Shown here one piece after another: positions 8,195 to 16,987 of a DNA stretch of 56,805 nucleotides. Every line of letters begins with the position of its first letter. The first letter of the stretch is position 1. Under the pieces are notes generated by a model. That model was given only the letters and a program-made list of their open reading frames with translations, ran no database searches and had not been told where the DNA came from. The translations under genes and the position numbers were made by a program. The DNA comes from Henriciella sp. (GTDB lineage: Bacteria > Pseudomonadota > Alphaproteobacteria > Caulobacterales > Hyphomonadaceae): contig JAQWGO010000039.1 in assembly GCA_029238175.1 (NCBI GenBank), positions 1-56,805 of the forward strand, in the 5' to 3' direction.

Positions 8195-9646
8195 ATGGAC
8201 AAAAAAACCTCAAATGTGAAACGTATCGGTCTTGTGCTGGGGCCGCTGCTTGCCGCGATCATGCTTGTTTCTGGCGCGCCTGAAGGCTTGCCTTTTGCGG
8301 CCTGGGGTACAGGCGCATTGATGGTTTGGATGGCGATTTGGTGGGCGACAGAGCCGATTCCGATCCCCGTAACGTCGCTATTGCCATTGATCGTTTTGCC
8401 GCTGGTTGGGGCGGCTTCACCAAAAGAAGTTGGCTCTGGTTATGCGGACCATATTGTACTTCTTCTGCTTGGTGGTTTCATCATCGCAGTCAGTATTGAA
8501 CGTTGGAACTTGCACAAACGGATTGCGTTAAATGTCGTTTCGGTTGTCGGTGCGTCGCCGCTTGCCTTGATCGCGGGCTTCATGGCGGCGACAGCGCTTT
8601 TGTCGATGTGGATATCAAATACAGCCACGACGTTGATGATGGTGCCGATTGCGCTTTCTGCGGCTGCGGCGCTTAAGGACGATAGCGGAAAGTTCGTCGT
8701 CGCGCTTTTGTTGGGCGTTTGTTACGCAGCTTCAATTGGCGGCGTCGCGACACCGATTGGGACCCCTACCAACCTGATCGCGATCGACTGGTTACAGAAT
8801 AATACGGGCGCCAGTATTAGCTTTCCCGAATGGATGGCCTTTGGGATCCCTGCAGCATGCATAATGGTGCCCGCCGCTTGGTGGAGTGTTACGCGGGGCC
8901 TGGGAAAGTTAGAGAATGGTGAGGCCGCTATCGCCGAGGTTCGCGATCAGAAAGCCGGTCTTGGCAGGATGACGGCTCCCGAACAGCGGGTCGCGATCAT
9001 TTTCGGGATTGTGGCTGCGCTTTGGGTCAGCCGCCTTTGGACTGTTGGGTTACTCGATCAGCTTGGATGGGGCACCCTTAGTACTTATAGCGGCGCGCAA
9101 GTTGATATGATGATCGCGATGTTAGGCGCGGTTCTAGTCTTCGTTGTGCCCGCAGGCGCAGGTGAAAAGCGCGCGCTTTTGGCGTGGGAAGAAGCGGTCA
9201 AACTGCCTTGGGGTGTGTTGCTTTTATTCGGAGGCGGTATCGCTTTGGGGCGTGCGGTGAAGGGAACAGGACTTTCAGCATGGATCGGCGATAATCTTGT
9301 GATCTTGAACATGCTGCCAGCGATCTTCTTTATCGCGGCGGTCGTTGCGCTGGTTATTTTCCTCACCGAATTGACGAGCAATGTCGCAACGATGACGACG
9401 TTAGCGCCTATCCTTGGGTCGCTTGCAGTGGCGGTTGGTGCAGCGCCGGAAAGCCTGCTCGCCCCTGCTGCTGTGGCGGCGAGTTGTGCGTTCATGCTAC
9501 CTGTGGCGACGGCGCCAAATGCGATCATCTACGCAACTGACAAGATAACCATCGCGCAAATGATGCAGCGCGGCCTTCGTGTAAACTTGATTGGGATTGT
9601 TGTTATAACCGGGATTGGATTCTGGCTGGCGCCGCTTGTGCTATAG
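8195..9646 (+). CDS. SLC13/DASS family anion:sodium symporter
   Basis: This 483-residue, strongly hydrophobic protein has about 11-12 membrane segments. It carries the two family hallmarks, MWISNTATTLMM near residue 140 and TSNVATMTT near 393, each containing the Ser-Asn-Thr/Val substrate and sodium site. GVATPIGTPTN (near 190) and ATAPNAIIY also match the family. Members import dicarboxylates or sulfate with sodium; which one cannot be decided here. It lies 38 bp after proB and may be read from the obgE transcript. It converges on HPr with only 3 bp between the stop codons. Confidence 0.92.
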   Translation: MDKKTSNVKRIGLVLGPLLAAIMLVSGAPEGLPFAAWGTGALMVWMAIWWATEPIPIPVTSLLPLIVLPLVGAASPKEVGSGYADHIVLLLLGGFIIAVSIERWNLHKRIALNVVSVVGASPLALIAGFMAATALLSMWISNTATTLMMVPIALSAAAALKDDSGKFVVALLLGVCYAASIGGVATPIGTPTNLIAIDWLQNNTGASISFPEWMAFGIPAACIMVPAAWWSVTRGLGKLENGEAAIAEVRDQKAGLGRMTAPEQRVAIIFGIVAALWVSRLWTVGLLDQLGWGTLSTYSGAQVDMMIAMLGAVLVFVVPAGAGEKRALLAWEEAVKLPWGVLLLFGGGIALGRAVKGTGLSAWIGDNLVILNMLPAIFFIAAVVALVIFLTELTSNVATMTTLAPILGSLAVAVGAAPESLLAPAAVAASCAFMLPVATAPNAIIYATDKITIAQMMQRGLRVNLIGIVVITGIGFWLAPLVL

Positions 9647-9649
9647 GCG

Positions 9650-9949
9650 CTATTTCGCGCAAGCTTCGTCTTCGGCCAGCTCACCGAAGCCATCCATGAA
9701 TAATGCTTCGACGGTTTCAACCGCTGCTTCTGCGTTCACCCCAGAGGCTGTTAGGATGACTTCTGAACCAAGACCCGCGCCAAGGCAAAGCAGGTCCATG
9801 ATTGATCGCGAATCTGCGCTCTCGCCTTCGAAGCTGATCGTTACGACCTCTGGTAACTCAAGCGCCAGCTTTGCCAGCTTCGCTGATGCGCGTGCATGCA
9901 AGCCTTTCCGGTTTATAATACGAACGGATTTGGTGACGTTGCTACTCAT
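9650..9949 (-). CDS. ptsH: HPr family phosphocarrier (nitrogen PTS, NPr-like)
   Basis: The 99-residue HPr fold has the phospho-accepting His18 in GLHARAS and the regulatory-type Ser49 in SRSIMDLL. It takes phosphate from EI-Ntr and passes it to EIIA proteins. In alphaproteobacteria the system is regulatory rather than sugar-transporting. Its ATG overlaps the stop of the EIIA gene (ATGA). The Ser49 site would be modified by HPr kinase, but no hprK gene is present here. Confidence 0.93.
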   Translation of the reverse strand: MSSNVTKSVRIINRKGLHARASAKLAKLALELPEVVTISFEGESADSRSIMDLLCLGAGLGSEVILTASGVNAEAAVETVEALFMDGFGELAEDEACAK

Positions 9950-10350
9950 TTTCCGCGATTCAGTATCTCAGAGCCGATGCGAATATAGCGCTGTCCGGCA
10001 TCGCAAGCGGCTTGGACAGCCTCTTCGAGGGTCAGTTCAGTGCGCACTTGAATAAGGTGGATAAGCATCGGCAAGTTGACCCCGCCGATCACATCGACTT
10101 TGCCAGATGAGATCGTCGACAGAGCGAGATTGGATGGCGTGCCGCCAAACATGTCGGCAACGATGATGACGCCTTTGCCTTTGTCACAAGCCTTTACGGT
10201 TTCCCTGATCTGGTCACGGCGATCGTCAATATCATCTTCGGCTTCGATAGAGATTGAGCGGAACGCAGGCTGCTCACCTACAACATGCTCTGCTGCACGA
10301 ACGAGTTCGCGAGCGAGTTTGCCATGGCTGACGACGACGATGCCTATCAT
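9946..10350 (-). CDS. PTS EIIA component, mannose (EIIA-Man) family
   Basis: The product of 134 residues begins MIGIVVVSHGKLARELV, where His9 is the expected phosphorylation site. The middle segment GVIIVADMFGGTPSNLA is the family signature. No EIIB or membrane EIIC/EIID gene is nearby, so this is a regulatory PTS protein of the kind that follows hprK in most alphaproteobacteria. It forms an overlapping pair with HPr downstream. The 81 bp upstream, after the kinase gene, could hold a promoter. Confidence 0.93.
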   Translation of the reverse strand: MIGIVVVSHGKLARELVRAAEHVVGEQPAFRSISIEAEDDIDDRRDQIRETVKACDKGKGVIIVADMFGGTPSNLALSTISSGKVDVIGGVNLPMLIHLIQVRTELTLEEAVQAACDAGQRYIRIGSEILNRGK

Positions 10351-10431
10351 ATGCTTTACCGGTCATGTTGCTCAAAATTAAGCTGACATAGTGGAAGCTA
10401 AGGTCAAGACGGTTATTCAGCGGTTAATGAC

Positions 10432-12048
10432 TTAACTTGCGGGCAATTCAACTATGAAGCGAGCGCCGCCATCTGAACGGTTTGTCGCCTGCACTGTGCC
10501 CATGTGGGTCGCCACGATTTGCGCGACAATTGACAGGCCGAGACCGGAATTATTCCCAAAAGCAGACCCCGCTGGACGGTCTGTATAAAAGCGATCGAAA
10601 ATTTTCTCTAACTTGTCTTCGGGTACGCCCGGGCCGTTATCATCAATTAGAATACGGGCGGTTGTTTGTGGTCCAATTCGGCCTTGCTCAAGTGCTACGG
10701 TTACCGCGCCATTCTCTGGCGAGAAGGAGCGCGCATTGTCGATCAAGTTGCGCAAAACTTGGCCGAGTGGGCCTTCCCGGCCTCTGACACTCAGACCAGC
10801 ATTCATGGTTTCATCGTTGAACGCGACAGAGACACCACGCTGATGATTTACCGTTTCATAGGTCGAGACAACATCACGTACGAACCGTCCGATATCTAAG
10901 CTTTCGGTTGGTATCCGTGTGATCTCTGCCTCAAGTCGAGAGGCGTTGGAAATGTCGGTAATTAGGCGATCAAGGCGTTGAACATCCTGGGCGATAACCT
11001 TGCGTAGCTTCTCTAGCGCGACAGGGTCATCCTGTACCATCTCAGCGGTTTCAACGGCGGAGCGTATAGACGTCAGTGGGTTCTTAAGCTCGTGCGCGAC
11101 ATCGGCGGCAAAGGACTCGTTTGCGGTAATCCTCTCAAACAGGGCCGCCGTCATCGCTTCAACTGATTGAGCTAGATTGCCGATCTCGTCGTGGCGCTTG
11201 GTGATTTTGGGCAGGTCGAGCTTGTTGCTTGAGCCAGTGCGGATATCATCTGCGGCAGACGCAAGCCGCCTTAATGGATTGGCGATCCCGATCGTGAGTA
11301 GGGCGGATGTGATGAGTGCAACTAATATGGCGACAGCAATGAACGGGATCAGCGCTGCACGTTCTGCCCTGATGATCGCATCAATATCATTGGATTCGAG
11401 TGTTAGAATCCCAACGACGGCAGAGACCCGCTGGATAGGGACGGATACCGAAATGATCCTTTGGCCGCGATCATTAAAGCGCTGACTTGCGGCCTCTTTG
11501 CCGAGCAGTGCTTCGGAAAACTCTTCCTCAAATGTTTGCGTGCGTACAGCATCGCTGCCGCGCTCTGGCCTAACTGCGCTTAGTGCGCTCTCGGCCCATT
11601 CTGAAAGGCCTTTGCTCCAAACGGAAACTTGCCCGGGTTCCTGAATAGGTGGCAGGTTTGAGACAACCACCCGGTCGGATAGGAAGTAGCTATCTCCGAT
11701 AAGGCCGACTTCGGTTGTATAGATTTTCCCGCGCATTGTCTCTGGCAGAGACAGGGAGGCTAGCACATCGCGGGCCAGTGTTTCATCAATTGCTGGCTGG
11801 GGTTCGCCATAGGTTGCATCGCCCGCGATCAAGTTTGACAAAAGCTGTGCTTGGCCGACCAGATCTTGTTTTTTGGACACAACAAAACTGGCCCGCATTT
11901 CATTGAGAACCATCGCACCGATGATGAGAATGATCAGCCCAGCCAAATTTGACGCAAAAATAAGGCGCGCAATGCGCGAGCCGAGGAGGCTGCTGCCCCA
12001 CCCGGTCTTGCGTTTTTGCGCGCCTGATTGTGCCGTGTTTTGGCTCAT
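10432..12048 (-). CDS. chvG: Membrane sensor histidine kinase, ChvG-like
   Basis: The protein has 538 residues. It has a cytoplasmic start, a first membrane helix at about 29-49, a periplasmic sensor of about 180 residues and a second helix at about 232-256. A HAMP linker follows, then the phospho-acceptor block FAADVAHELKNPLTS with His319, and finally an ATPase domain (RNLIDNARSFSP, DNGPGVP, GLGLSIV). The motif wording matches ChvG/ExoS, the envelope-stress and acid-sensing kinase of alphaproteobacteria. An in-frame TTG nine codons upstream is less likely than ATG at 12048. The usual response regulator chvI and hprK are both missing from the flanks. It starts 10 bp after ppiB. Confidence 0.88.
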   Translation of the reverse strand: MSQNTAQSGAQKRKTGWGSSLLGSRIARLIFASNLAGLIILIIGAMVLNEMRASFVVSKKQDLVGQAQLLSNLIAGDATYGEPQPAIDETLARDVLASLSLPETMRGKIYTTEVGLIGDSYFLSDRVVVSNLPPIQEPGQVSVWSKGLSEWAESALSAVRPERGSDAVRTQTFEEEFSEALLGKEAASQRFNDRGQRIISVSVPIQRVSAVVGILTLESNDIDAIIRAERAALIPFIAVAILVALITSALLTIGIANPLRRLASAADDIRTGSSNKLDLPKITKRHDEIGNLAQSVEAMTAALFERITANESFAADVAHELKNPLTSIRSAVETAEMVQDDPVALEKLRKVIAQDVQRLDRLITDISNASRLEAEITRIPTESLDIGRFVRDVVSTYETVNHQRGVSVAFNDETMNAGLSVRGREGPLGQVLRNLIDNARSFSPENGAVTVALEQGRIGPQTTARILIDDNGPGVPEDKLEKIFDRFYTDRPAGSAFGNNSGLGLSIVAQIVATHMGTVQATNRSDGGARFIVELPAS

Positions 12049-12058
12049 GCGTTTGACT

Positions 12059-12523
12059 TTAGACGTCAGCAGCAACTTTCATAGAGACAATTGAATCTGG
12101 GTTGCGCGGTGGCTCACCTTTTTGCAATTGATCAATCACGTCCATGCCTTCGCTAACCTGACCCCAAACGGTGTATTGGTTATCAAGGAAGCCGGCCTCA
12201 TCAAAGCAGATGAAGAACTGGCTGTTGGCAGTGTTCGGCTGGTTTGTGCGCGCCATAGAGCATGTGCCGCGAACGTGCGGTTCAGCGTTAAATTCAGCGG
12301 TTAGGTTTGGCTTGTCAGAGCCGCCCATGCCTGTGCCATGCGGGCAGCCGACTTGTGCCATGAAGCCAGAGATCACGCGGTGAAAGACGATACCGTCATA
12401 AAAGCCTTCACGGGCTAGTTCTTTGATGCGGGCCACGTGACCGGGTGCAAGATCAGGGCGCAGGTCAATTTTGACTGTGCCTTTAGAGGTTTCGAGAATG
12501 AGTTGGTTTTCAGCGTCCGCCAT
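12059..12523 (-). CDS. ppiB: Cyclophilin-type peptidyl-prolyl cis-trans isomerase
   Basis: The 154-residue single-domain cyclophilin contains FYDGIVFHRVISGFMAQVG, MARTNQPNTANSQFFI and QYTVWGQVSEGMDVID, covering the catalytic Arg and Phe-Met-Gln residues. No signal peptide is present, so it acts in the cytoplasm on prolyl bonds during folding. AGGAG precedes the ATG. It is followed within 10 bp by the ChvG-like kinase, so the two are probably co-transcribed. Confidence 0.95.
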   Translation of the reverse strand: MADAENQLILETSKGTVKIDLRPDLAPGHVARIKELAREGFYDGIVFHRVISGFMAQVGCPHGTGMGGSDKPNLTAEFNAEPHVRGTCSMARTNQPNTANSQFFICFDEAGFLDNQYTVWGQVSEGMDVIDQLQKGEPPRNPDSIVSMKVAADV

Positions 12524-12590
12524 GTGGGGCTCCTGTCAGAATAGGTTTCCCCACCGCATAAGCGTTTCCATGCGGCGATAAAAGGGCGCT

Positions 12591-13298
12591 TTAGCGGTTT
12601 GTGCCCGCAATATCGTAGAAGAGTGAGAAATCGATCGGCAAAGCGTTGCGGATATACTGCTGAACGAACAGGTTTTGGTCAGCGATAGGTTTGCGTGTCA
12701 CCCACACAACATCAAAGCGCCGTAGCGGTGTCCACTCTGCAAGGCGGGGATCATATATGCCCGCTTTTAGGTCAAAAACGGCTGATTTGACTTCGCCGCC
12801 TGGCATGCGCCGCATTAAGACCACCGTTCGCGCACGTCCCTCATCGGTAATCCCACCGGCCATAATCGTTGCTTGCAAGGGATCAATCAAACCGGGCAGG
12901 TCAAACATGCCTGGATTGCTTACCTCGCCGCCAACAAAGATGCGCTGCGATGCCGTACCGGTCAGCAAGACATCCACATCGGGGTCTTTCAACTCACTTG
13001 CCATTGCTGTTTGGACCGCGATTTGAACCGCTTCAATTGTGCGGGCAGATGCTGTGATGGGGCCTGAATAAGGCATACGGAACCGGCCGTCCGGGCCGAT
13101 TGTAACGCTGCGGTTTAGCTCAGGGGCTGAATGGACAATGATCTCTAACTCATCCCCGGGTGCGAGGAGATAGTAATTGTCGCGCCCATCCTCATGGCGC
13201 CAATCTTTAATCGGAAAGACTTCAGATTGAATCGGCTCTTGGGACTGACAGGAGGTCAGAACCAGCGCCGAAATGAGAAGGCAGGACAAGCGGATCAT
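12591..13298 (-). CDS. hfsD: Polysaccharide export outer-membrane lipoprotein (Wza/HfsD-like)
   Basis: The 235-residue precursor has a lipoprotein signal ending LVLTSC with Cys17 as the lipid site. A poly-export domain follows (YYLLAPGDELEIIVHSAPELN, VTIGPDGRFRMPYSG), and then an SLBB domain (IFVGGEVSNPGMFDLP). It should form the outer-membrane channel for the polymer made by the neighbouring genes. The gene content of the region matches the holdfast synthesis set of Caulobacter and its relatives, so HfsD is the best name by context. A generic exopolysaccharide exporter is the alternative. It diverges from the hfsA-like gene across 110 bp. Confidence 0.85.
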   Translation of the reverse strand: MIRLSCLLISALVLTSCQSQEPIQSEVFPIKDWRHEDGRDNYYLLAPGDELEIIVHSAPELNRSVTIGPDGRFRMPYSGPITASARTIEAVQIAVQTAMASELKDPDVDVLLTGTASQRIFVGGEVSNPGMFDLPGLIDPLQATIMAGGITDEGRARTVVLMRRMPGGEVKSAVFDLKAGIYDPRLAEWTPLRRFDVVWVTRKPIADQNLFVQQYIRNALPIDFSLFYDIAGTNR

Positions 13299-13408
13299 AA
13301 GCAAAATCAGTCTGTTAATCGCAGGCTCAAACGTCGCTGTTAATGTTTAAGGAAGTATCAAGCGGGTAATGAGATATTGAACGATGTGTTTCAATTGGAG
13401 CCACTTTT

Positions 13409-14920
13409 ATGGCTGACACTGCTGACTGGGGGCCGAGCGGGGCCATTCAGGCTGATGCTGGGTATACCCCAACGCGGCCCCGGCTGAGCTTTGTCGATTT
13501 GATCCTTCAGCTATGGCGTGCCAAATGGATTATGATACTGGTTGCCCTACCGATCTTTGCATTGGGATTGCTCGCAGCCTTTCAGATGCCAAAAACCTAT
13601 GAGTCGGGGTCACGGCTATATGTCCGTGCGGGCGATGAGATTCGCCTCAGCACTGTGGTGGGTGATCTAGGGCGCGACACGCTGCCAGATATTGAGCAAG
13701 TGATTCAAGGTGAACTGGAGCTGTTGCGTAGTCCGGTCGTTGCTGAGCGTACGTTGGCCCGTTTTCCGATGCAGCGCCTTTATCCAAAACTGATGGAAGC
13801 CAAAGAGAAAGAGCTTGCGAGCAGCCCGGCAAGCGAAGCGGAAGCTATCGAGTTCGAGTATTTTCAGGAGAGTGTAGACGCCTTCCAAAAACAGTTTTGG
13901 GCAGGTGCAGCACCGAAAAATCCCGTTGTGAATATGGCGTTCAAGCATAAGGATCCACAAGTTGCTGCCGAGGTTTTGAACGCTGCAATGGCGTCTTATC
14001 TGAACTATCGCGCAGAGCTGTTTGGATCCCGCCCTGTCGATAAATTGACAACGCAGCGAAAGAAATTTGAAGGCGAGCTTCTTGGCTCTGAAGACGCGAT
14101 CCGCGCTTTTTTGCGCGCGAACCGGATTGGCGATTTTGATAATGAGCGCAGTACGGCGCAGGGGCTGTATTCTTCGATTTCAGCTGAACTTTTAGGGGTT
14201 CAGTCACGCGCCAGTGCAGTCGATGGACAGCTCTCTACGACGCGGTCACAACTAAACTCGACTGCCGCAGAGCAAGATATATTCGTTGAAGACTCTAGCG
14301 CTCAAAACTTGCGTGATTTGGAGATTGAACGAAATCAGGCGCTTGTGAATTACACGCCGGACAGTCGGCGTGTTCAGGCGATCGATCAGCGTATTGAAGA
14401 TCTAAAAGCTTACATTGAGGCGCAAGATGGGCCAGCAGGTTTAACGCGGCGTGGCCCTAACCCGACATATCAAGCATTGGAAACGTCCCTAAACAACCTT
14501 GAAGCTGAAGCAGAATCTCTGGCTGGGCAGCGTGTTGAGTTGCAGCGCCAGTTGACGCAAATCGAAGCTAAGCTGAATTTGTTTGCGCGTCTTGAACCAG
14601 AATGGAATGAGCTGCAGCGCAACCGTGATTTGTTGGACAGCAATGTTCGTATTCTTGCCGAGCGTGAGCAGCAAGAAGGCACGATTCAGGGTATCGCAGC
14701 TGATGACGCCAACAGTGTGACGATCATGGAAGAGGCACGCGTGCCTTTGCGCGGAAGTAGTTTAAAGCTGCCTGTGGCGGTTCTTGCGCTACTGTTTGCT
14801 GGATTTACGGCCCTGATGGCAGGTTTACTGCGTGCCTTAACGCGGGAGGGTTTTGCCTCGCCAAGATCGCTTCAACGGACCACAGGATTACCTGTTATTG
14901 GCGCGATCGGTCGGCGATAA
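13409..14920 (+). CDS. hfsA: Chain-length determinant / polysaccharide co-polymerase (Wzz/GumC, HfsA-like)
   Basis: The 503-residue protein has a Wzz layout: an N-terminal membrane helix at about 41-58, a long periplasmic region with coiled-coil stretches (residues about 150-410), and a second helix at about 452-472 that ends in a short cytoplasmic tail. No kinase domain is fused; the separate P-loop gene hfsB follows 80 bp downstream. It should control polymer length and bridge to the outer-membrane exporter. A TTGGAG ribosome site precedes the ATG. Confidence 0.87.
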   Translation: MADTADWGPSGAIQADAGYTPTRPRLSFVDLILQLWRAKWIMILVALPIFALGLLAAFQMPKTYESGSRLYVRAGDEIRLSTVVGDLGRDTLPDIEQVIQGELELLRSPVVAERTLARFPMQRLYPKLMEAKEKELASSPASEAEAIEFEYFQESVDAFQKQFWAGAAPKNPVVNMAFKHKDPQVAAEVLNAAMASYLNYRAELFGSRPVDKLTTQRKKFEGELLGSEDAIRAFLRANRIGDFDNERSTAQGLYSSISAELLGVQSRASAVDGQLSTTRSQLNSTAAEQDIFVEDSSAQNLRDLEIERNQALVNYTPDSRRVQAIDQRIEDLKAYIEAQDGPAGLTRRGPNPTYQALETSLNNLEAEAESLAGQRVELQRQLTQIEAKLNLFARLEPEWNELQRNRDLLDSNVRILAEREQQEGTIQGIAADDANSVTIMEEARVPLRGSSLKLPVAVLALLFAGFTALMAGLLRALTREGFASPRSLQRTTGLPVIGAIGRR

Positions 14921-14953
14921 AGCTAGGCCGCTGACATAAAACGCAAATTCCCG

Positions 14954-14961
14954 TTAACCAT
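14954..14961 (+). promoter_or_regulatory. CtrA-type half site TTAACCAT upstream of the hfsB-like gene
   Basis: TTAACCAT lies 39 bp before the hfsB-like ATG. This octamer is the half-site form known for the alphaproteobacterial cell-cycle regulator CtrA. The same octamer occurs at 32756-32763 upstream of the divergent deacetylase gene. An 8-bp match can arise by chance, so this is only a lead. Confidence 0.25.
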
Positions 14962-15000
14962 GCCCGTGATAGCTGTAGGCTAGTTTTGGATGTTTAGCCT

Positions 15001-15693
15001 ATGCGTGACCTTCGCGGTGATCTTGGAAATGTATGGCGTACGGCCTCTCGGCTCTCTTCTGGGAGTGGCGGCGGACGGACGGTCATGTTTATTTCTGCGC
15101 GCGATGGTGAGGGCGTGACGAGTATGGCGGCGAGCTTTGCCTGTCTTGCCTCCCGCCGGGTTGAAAGACCTGCATGGTTGATTGACTTAGATTTGCGCCG
15201 AAACCGCCTCTATAAGGGGTTTGAGGAAGGCTTTGCGCGCGGCATTGGCCGGCCTGGGCGCGCTTATGATGCATCGCTGCGCAAGACACCGATCTATTCC
15301 ATCGTGCCGCGCGTCGTTAAAGGCGAGGACGAAAAGTTACTTACGGTGCACGAGATTGAAGGCGCGCGCCTGATGGTGACGCGGTTCAGAAATGAACGCC
15401 TGCAAAAAGGCCAGCGTGTACAAGTTCGCACCTCGCCTGAATGGTGGCAAACGCTGCGCAAAATGGCCGACTGGATTACTGTTGATGCACCTTCCTTGGA
15501 GCGTTCACCAGCTGGTTTGGCGATGGCCAGTCAGATGGATGGCATCATTCTGGTTGTTGAGGCCGATGCGACGTCTGCTGAAGATGTTGTTGGTGCACGC
15601 CGTGAGATCGAAGCGCATGGCGGCAACATAATTGGCGTCGCAATGAACCGGGTGGGATCTGATGCAAGGTTTGCAGACCGCTTCAGCGGTTAA
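15001..15693 (+). CDS. hfsB: BY-kinase-like P-loop protein with degenerate Walker A (HfsB-like)
   Basis: The protein of 230 residues has the CpsD/CapB fold of bacterial tyrosine kinases. A phosphate loop region ISARDGEGVTS is at 31-41, a Walker A' DLDLR at 62-66, and a TVDAP strand at about 160-164. The Walker A lysine is replaced by Val39, and the C-terminal tyrosine cluster of real BY-kinases is missing. It is therefore probably not an active kinase and may serve as a structural partner of the Wzz-like protein. It overlaps the next gene by 32 bp. Start ATG at 15001 has only a weak ribosome site. Confidence 0.8.
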   Translation: MRDLRGDLGNVWRTASRLSSGSGGGRTVMFISARDGEGVTSMAASFACLASRRVERPAWLIDLDLRRNRLYKGFEEGFARGIGRPGRAYDASLRKTPIYSIVPRVVKGEDEKLLTVHEIEGARLMVTRFRNERLQKGQRVQVRTSPEWWQTLRKMADWITVDAPSLERSPAGLAMASQMDGIILVVEADATSAEDVVGARREIEAHGGNIIGVAMNRVGSDARFADRFSG

Positions 15694-16987
15694 TCACTAT
15701 CCCGCACAAGCCCCCGGCAGCGAAGCCAAGCCCGCTAAATGGGAGCTTGTACTTCTATTCGTTCTCTTAATCCTGTTTTCAGAAGGTGTTCTGCCGCGCT
15801 TAGTATCCAGCAATCAGTCTGCAGATGGTTCGCCGATCCTTCGTTTGATGTGGTTGCCTGTCTATGGGTTGGTTTTGGTGGGAGCGGTATGGAAAGCGAA
15901 AGCTTTCGCCATGACGGCGCTGCGCGTGCCATTTCTCGTTGCTTTGACGGTTCTGACAGCCCTTTCTTTTCTATGGTCAATTGATCCGGGGCTTAGTCAG
16001 CGCCGCGGAATAGCGATTGCGATGACGACTGCAGCGGGGCTGTTCATGGGCGCGCGTTATGATTGGCAAACATTGCTCCGCATGCTGGGTTTTGTTTGGA
16101 TTACGGTGACGGTGCTGAGTTTTGCTACAGGCCTACTCAATCCAAGTTTTGGGGTGATGGATGAGATCAACGTTGGGGCTTGGAAAGGTCTCTTCTATGA
16201 GAAAAACCAAATGGGCGGACATATGGCGCGCGCTGCTTTCTTGTGCGGTTTCTTGTTCCTGATGGATCGCAAAGGCCGGCGCTTGTGGGGTTTTGGCGTC
16301 GCGATTTGTAGTCTGATGGTTTTGCTCTCAACGTCCAAGACATCGCTGCTGGGAATGATGCTGGGAATGGGTATCCTATTTGCGGCGGCGTGGATGAAGC
16401 GCGGGGTGAGAACAGGCATTACGAGTACATGGCTTGGCGTTATCGTGATGGGCCTGTTCGCTGGCATCATGGTGTTTGCGCCTGAGATTATTTTTACGGC
16501 CTTAGGCCGCGATCCAAGCTTAACTGGGCGCACGGATATTTGGTTTGTGTTGTCTGATATGATCGGTGAGCGGCCTCTGCTTGGCTATGGCTATGGCGCA
16601 TTCTGGGCCCCGGATAGCGAACAGGCATATTGGGTGCAGGAAATTCTAGAGTGGGATGCACCAACCGCGCATAATGGCTGGCTTGAAGTTGCAATCGCAA
16701 CCGGCCTAATCGGTTTAAGCTTATTGATCCTCGACTTTATGATGACGTTGGCGCGTGCATTGCGCGCTTCGATAGATACTTGGACGGGTGTATTTGCCTT
16801 GGGCGTTTGCGCGCAGTTTCTACTTTTTAGCCTTTCGGAGAGTATCTCGCTGCAGCAGAATGCGATCACGTGGCTGACTTATGTGGCTGTGGCGGCAAAG
16901 CTTGCCAATCGTCCGCGAAATGTCTTGCCAGTAAAGCCTATTGCTTTGCGTCAGCCTCTACGGCGGCTGTCCGCCGACGGGGCTTGA
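15662..16987 (+). CDS. hfsC: O-antigen ligase/polymerase-like membrane protein (Wzy/ExoQ, HfsC-like)
   Basis: The 441-residue protein has about ten or more membrane segments. It also has the O-antigen polymerase/ligase signature loops: FYEKNQMGGHMA near residue 180 (compare the NKN motif of the family), a following TSKTSLL stretch, and a large periplasmic loop with GRTDIW and GYGYGAFW. It should polymerise repeat units on the periplasmic side. The ATG lies inside the upstream gene. At its end the gene overlaps the convergent glycosyltransferase by 50 bp, so both proteins' C-termini come from the same DNA. Confidence 0.85.
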   Translation: MQGLQTASAVNHYPAQAPGSEAKPAKWELVLLFVLLILFSEGVLPRLVSSNQSADGSPILRLMWLPVYGLVLVGAVWKAKAFAMTALRVPFLVALTVLTALSFLWSIDPGLSQRRGIAIAMTTAAGLFMGARYDWQTLLRMLGFVWITVTVLSFATGLLNPSFGVMDEINVGAWKGLFYEKNQMGGHMARAAFLCGFLFLMDRKGRRLWGFGVAICSLMVLLSTSKTSLLGMMLGMGILFAAAWMKRGVRTGITSTWLGVIVMGLFAGIMVFAPEIIFTALGRDPSLTGRTDIWFVLSDMIGERPLLGYGYGAFWAPDSEQAYWVQEILEWDAPTAHNGWLEVAIATGLIGLSLLILDFMMTLARALRASIDTWTGVFALGVCAQFLLFSLSESISLQQNAITWLTYVAVAAKLANRPRNVLPVKPIALRQPLRRLSADGA

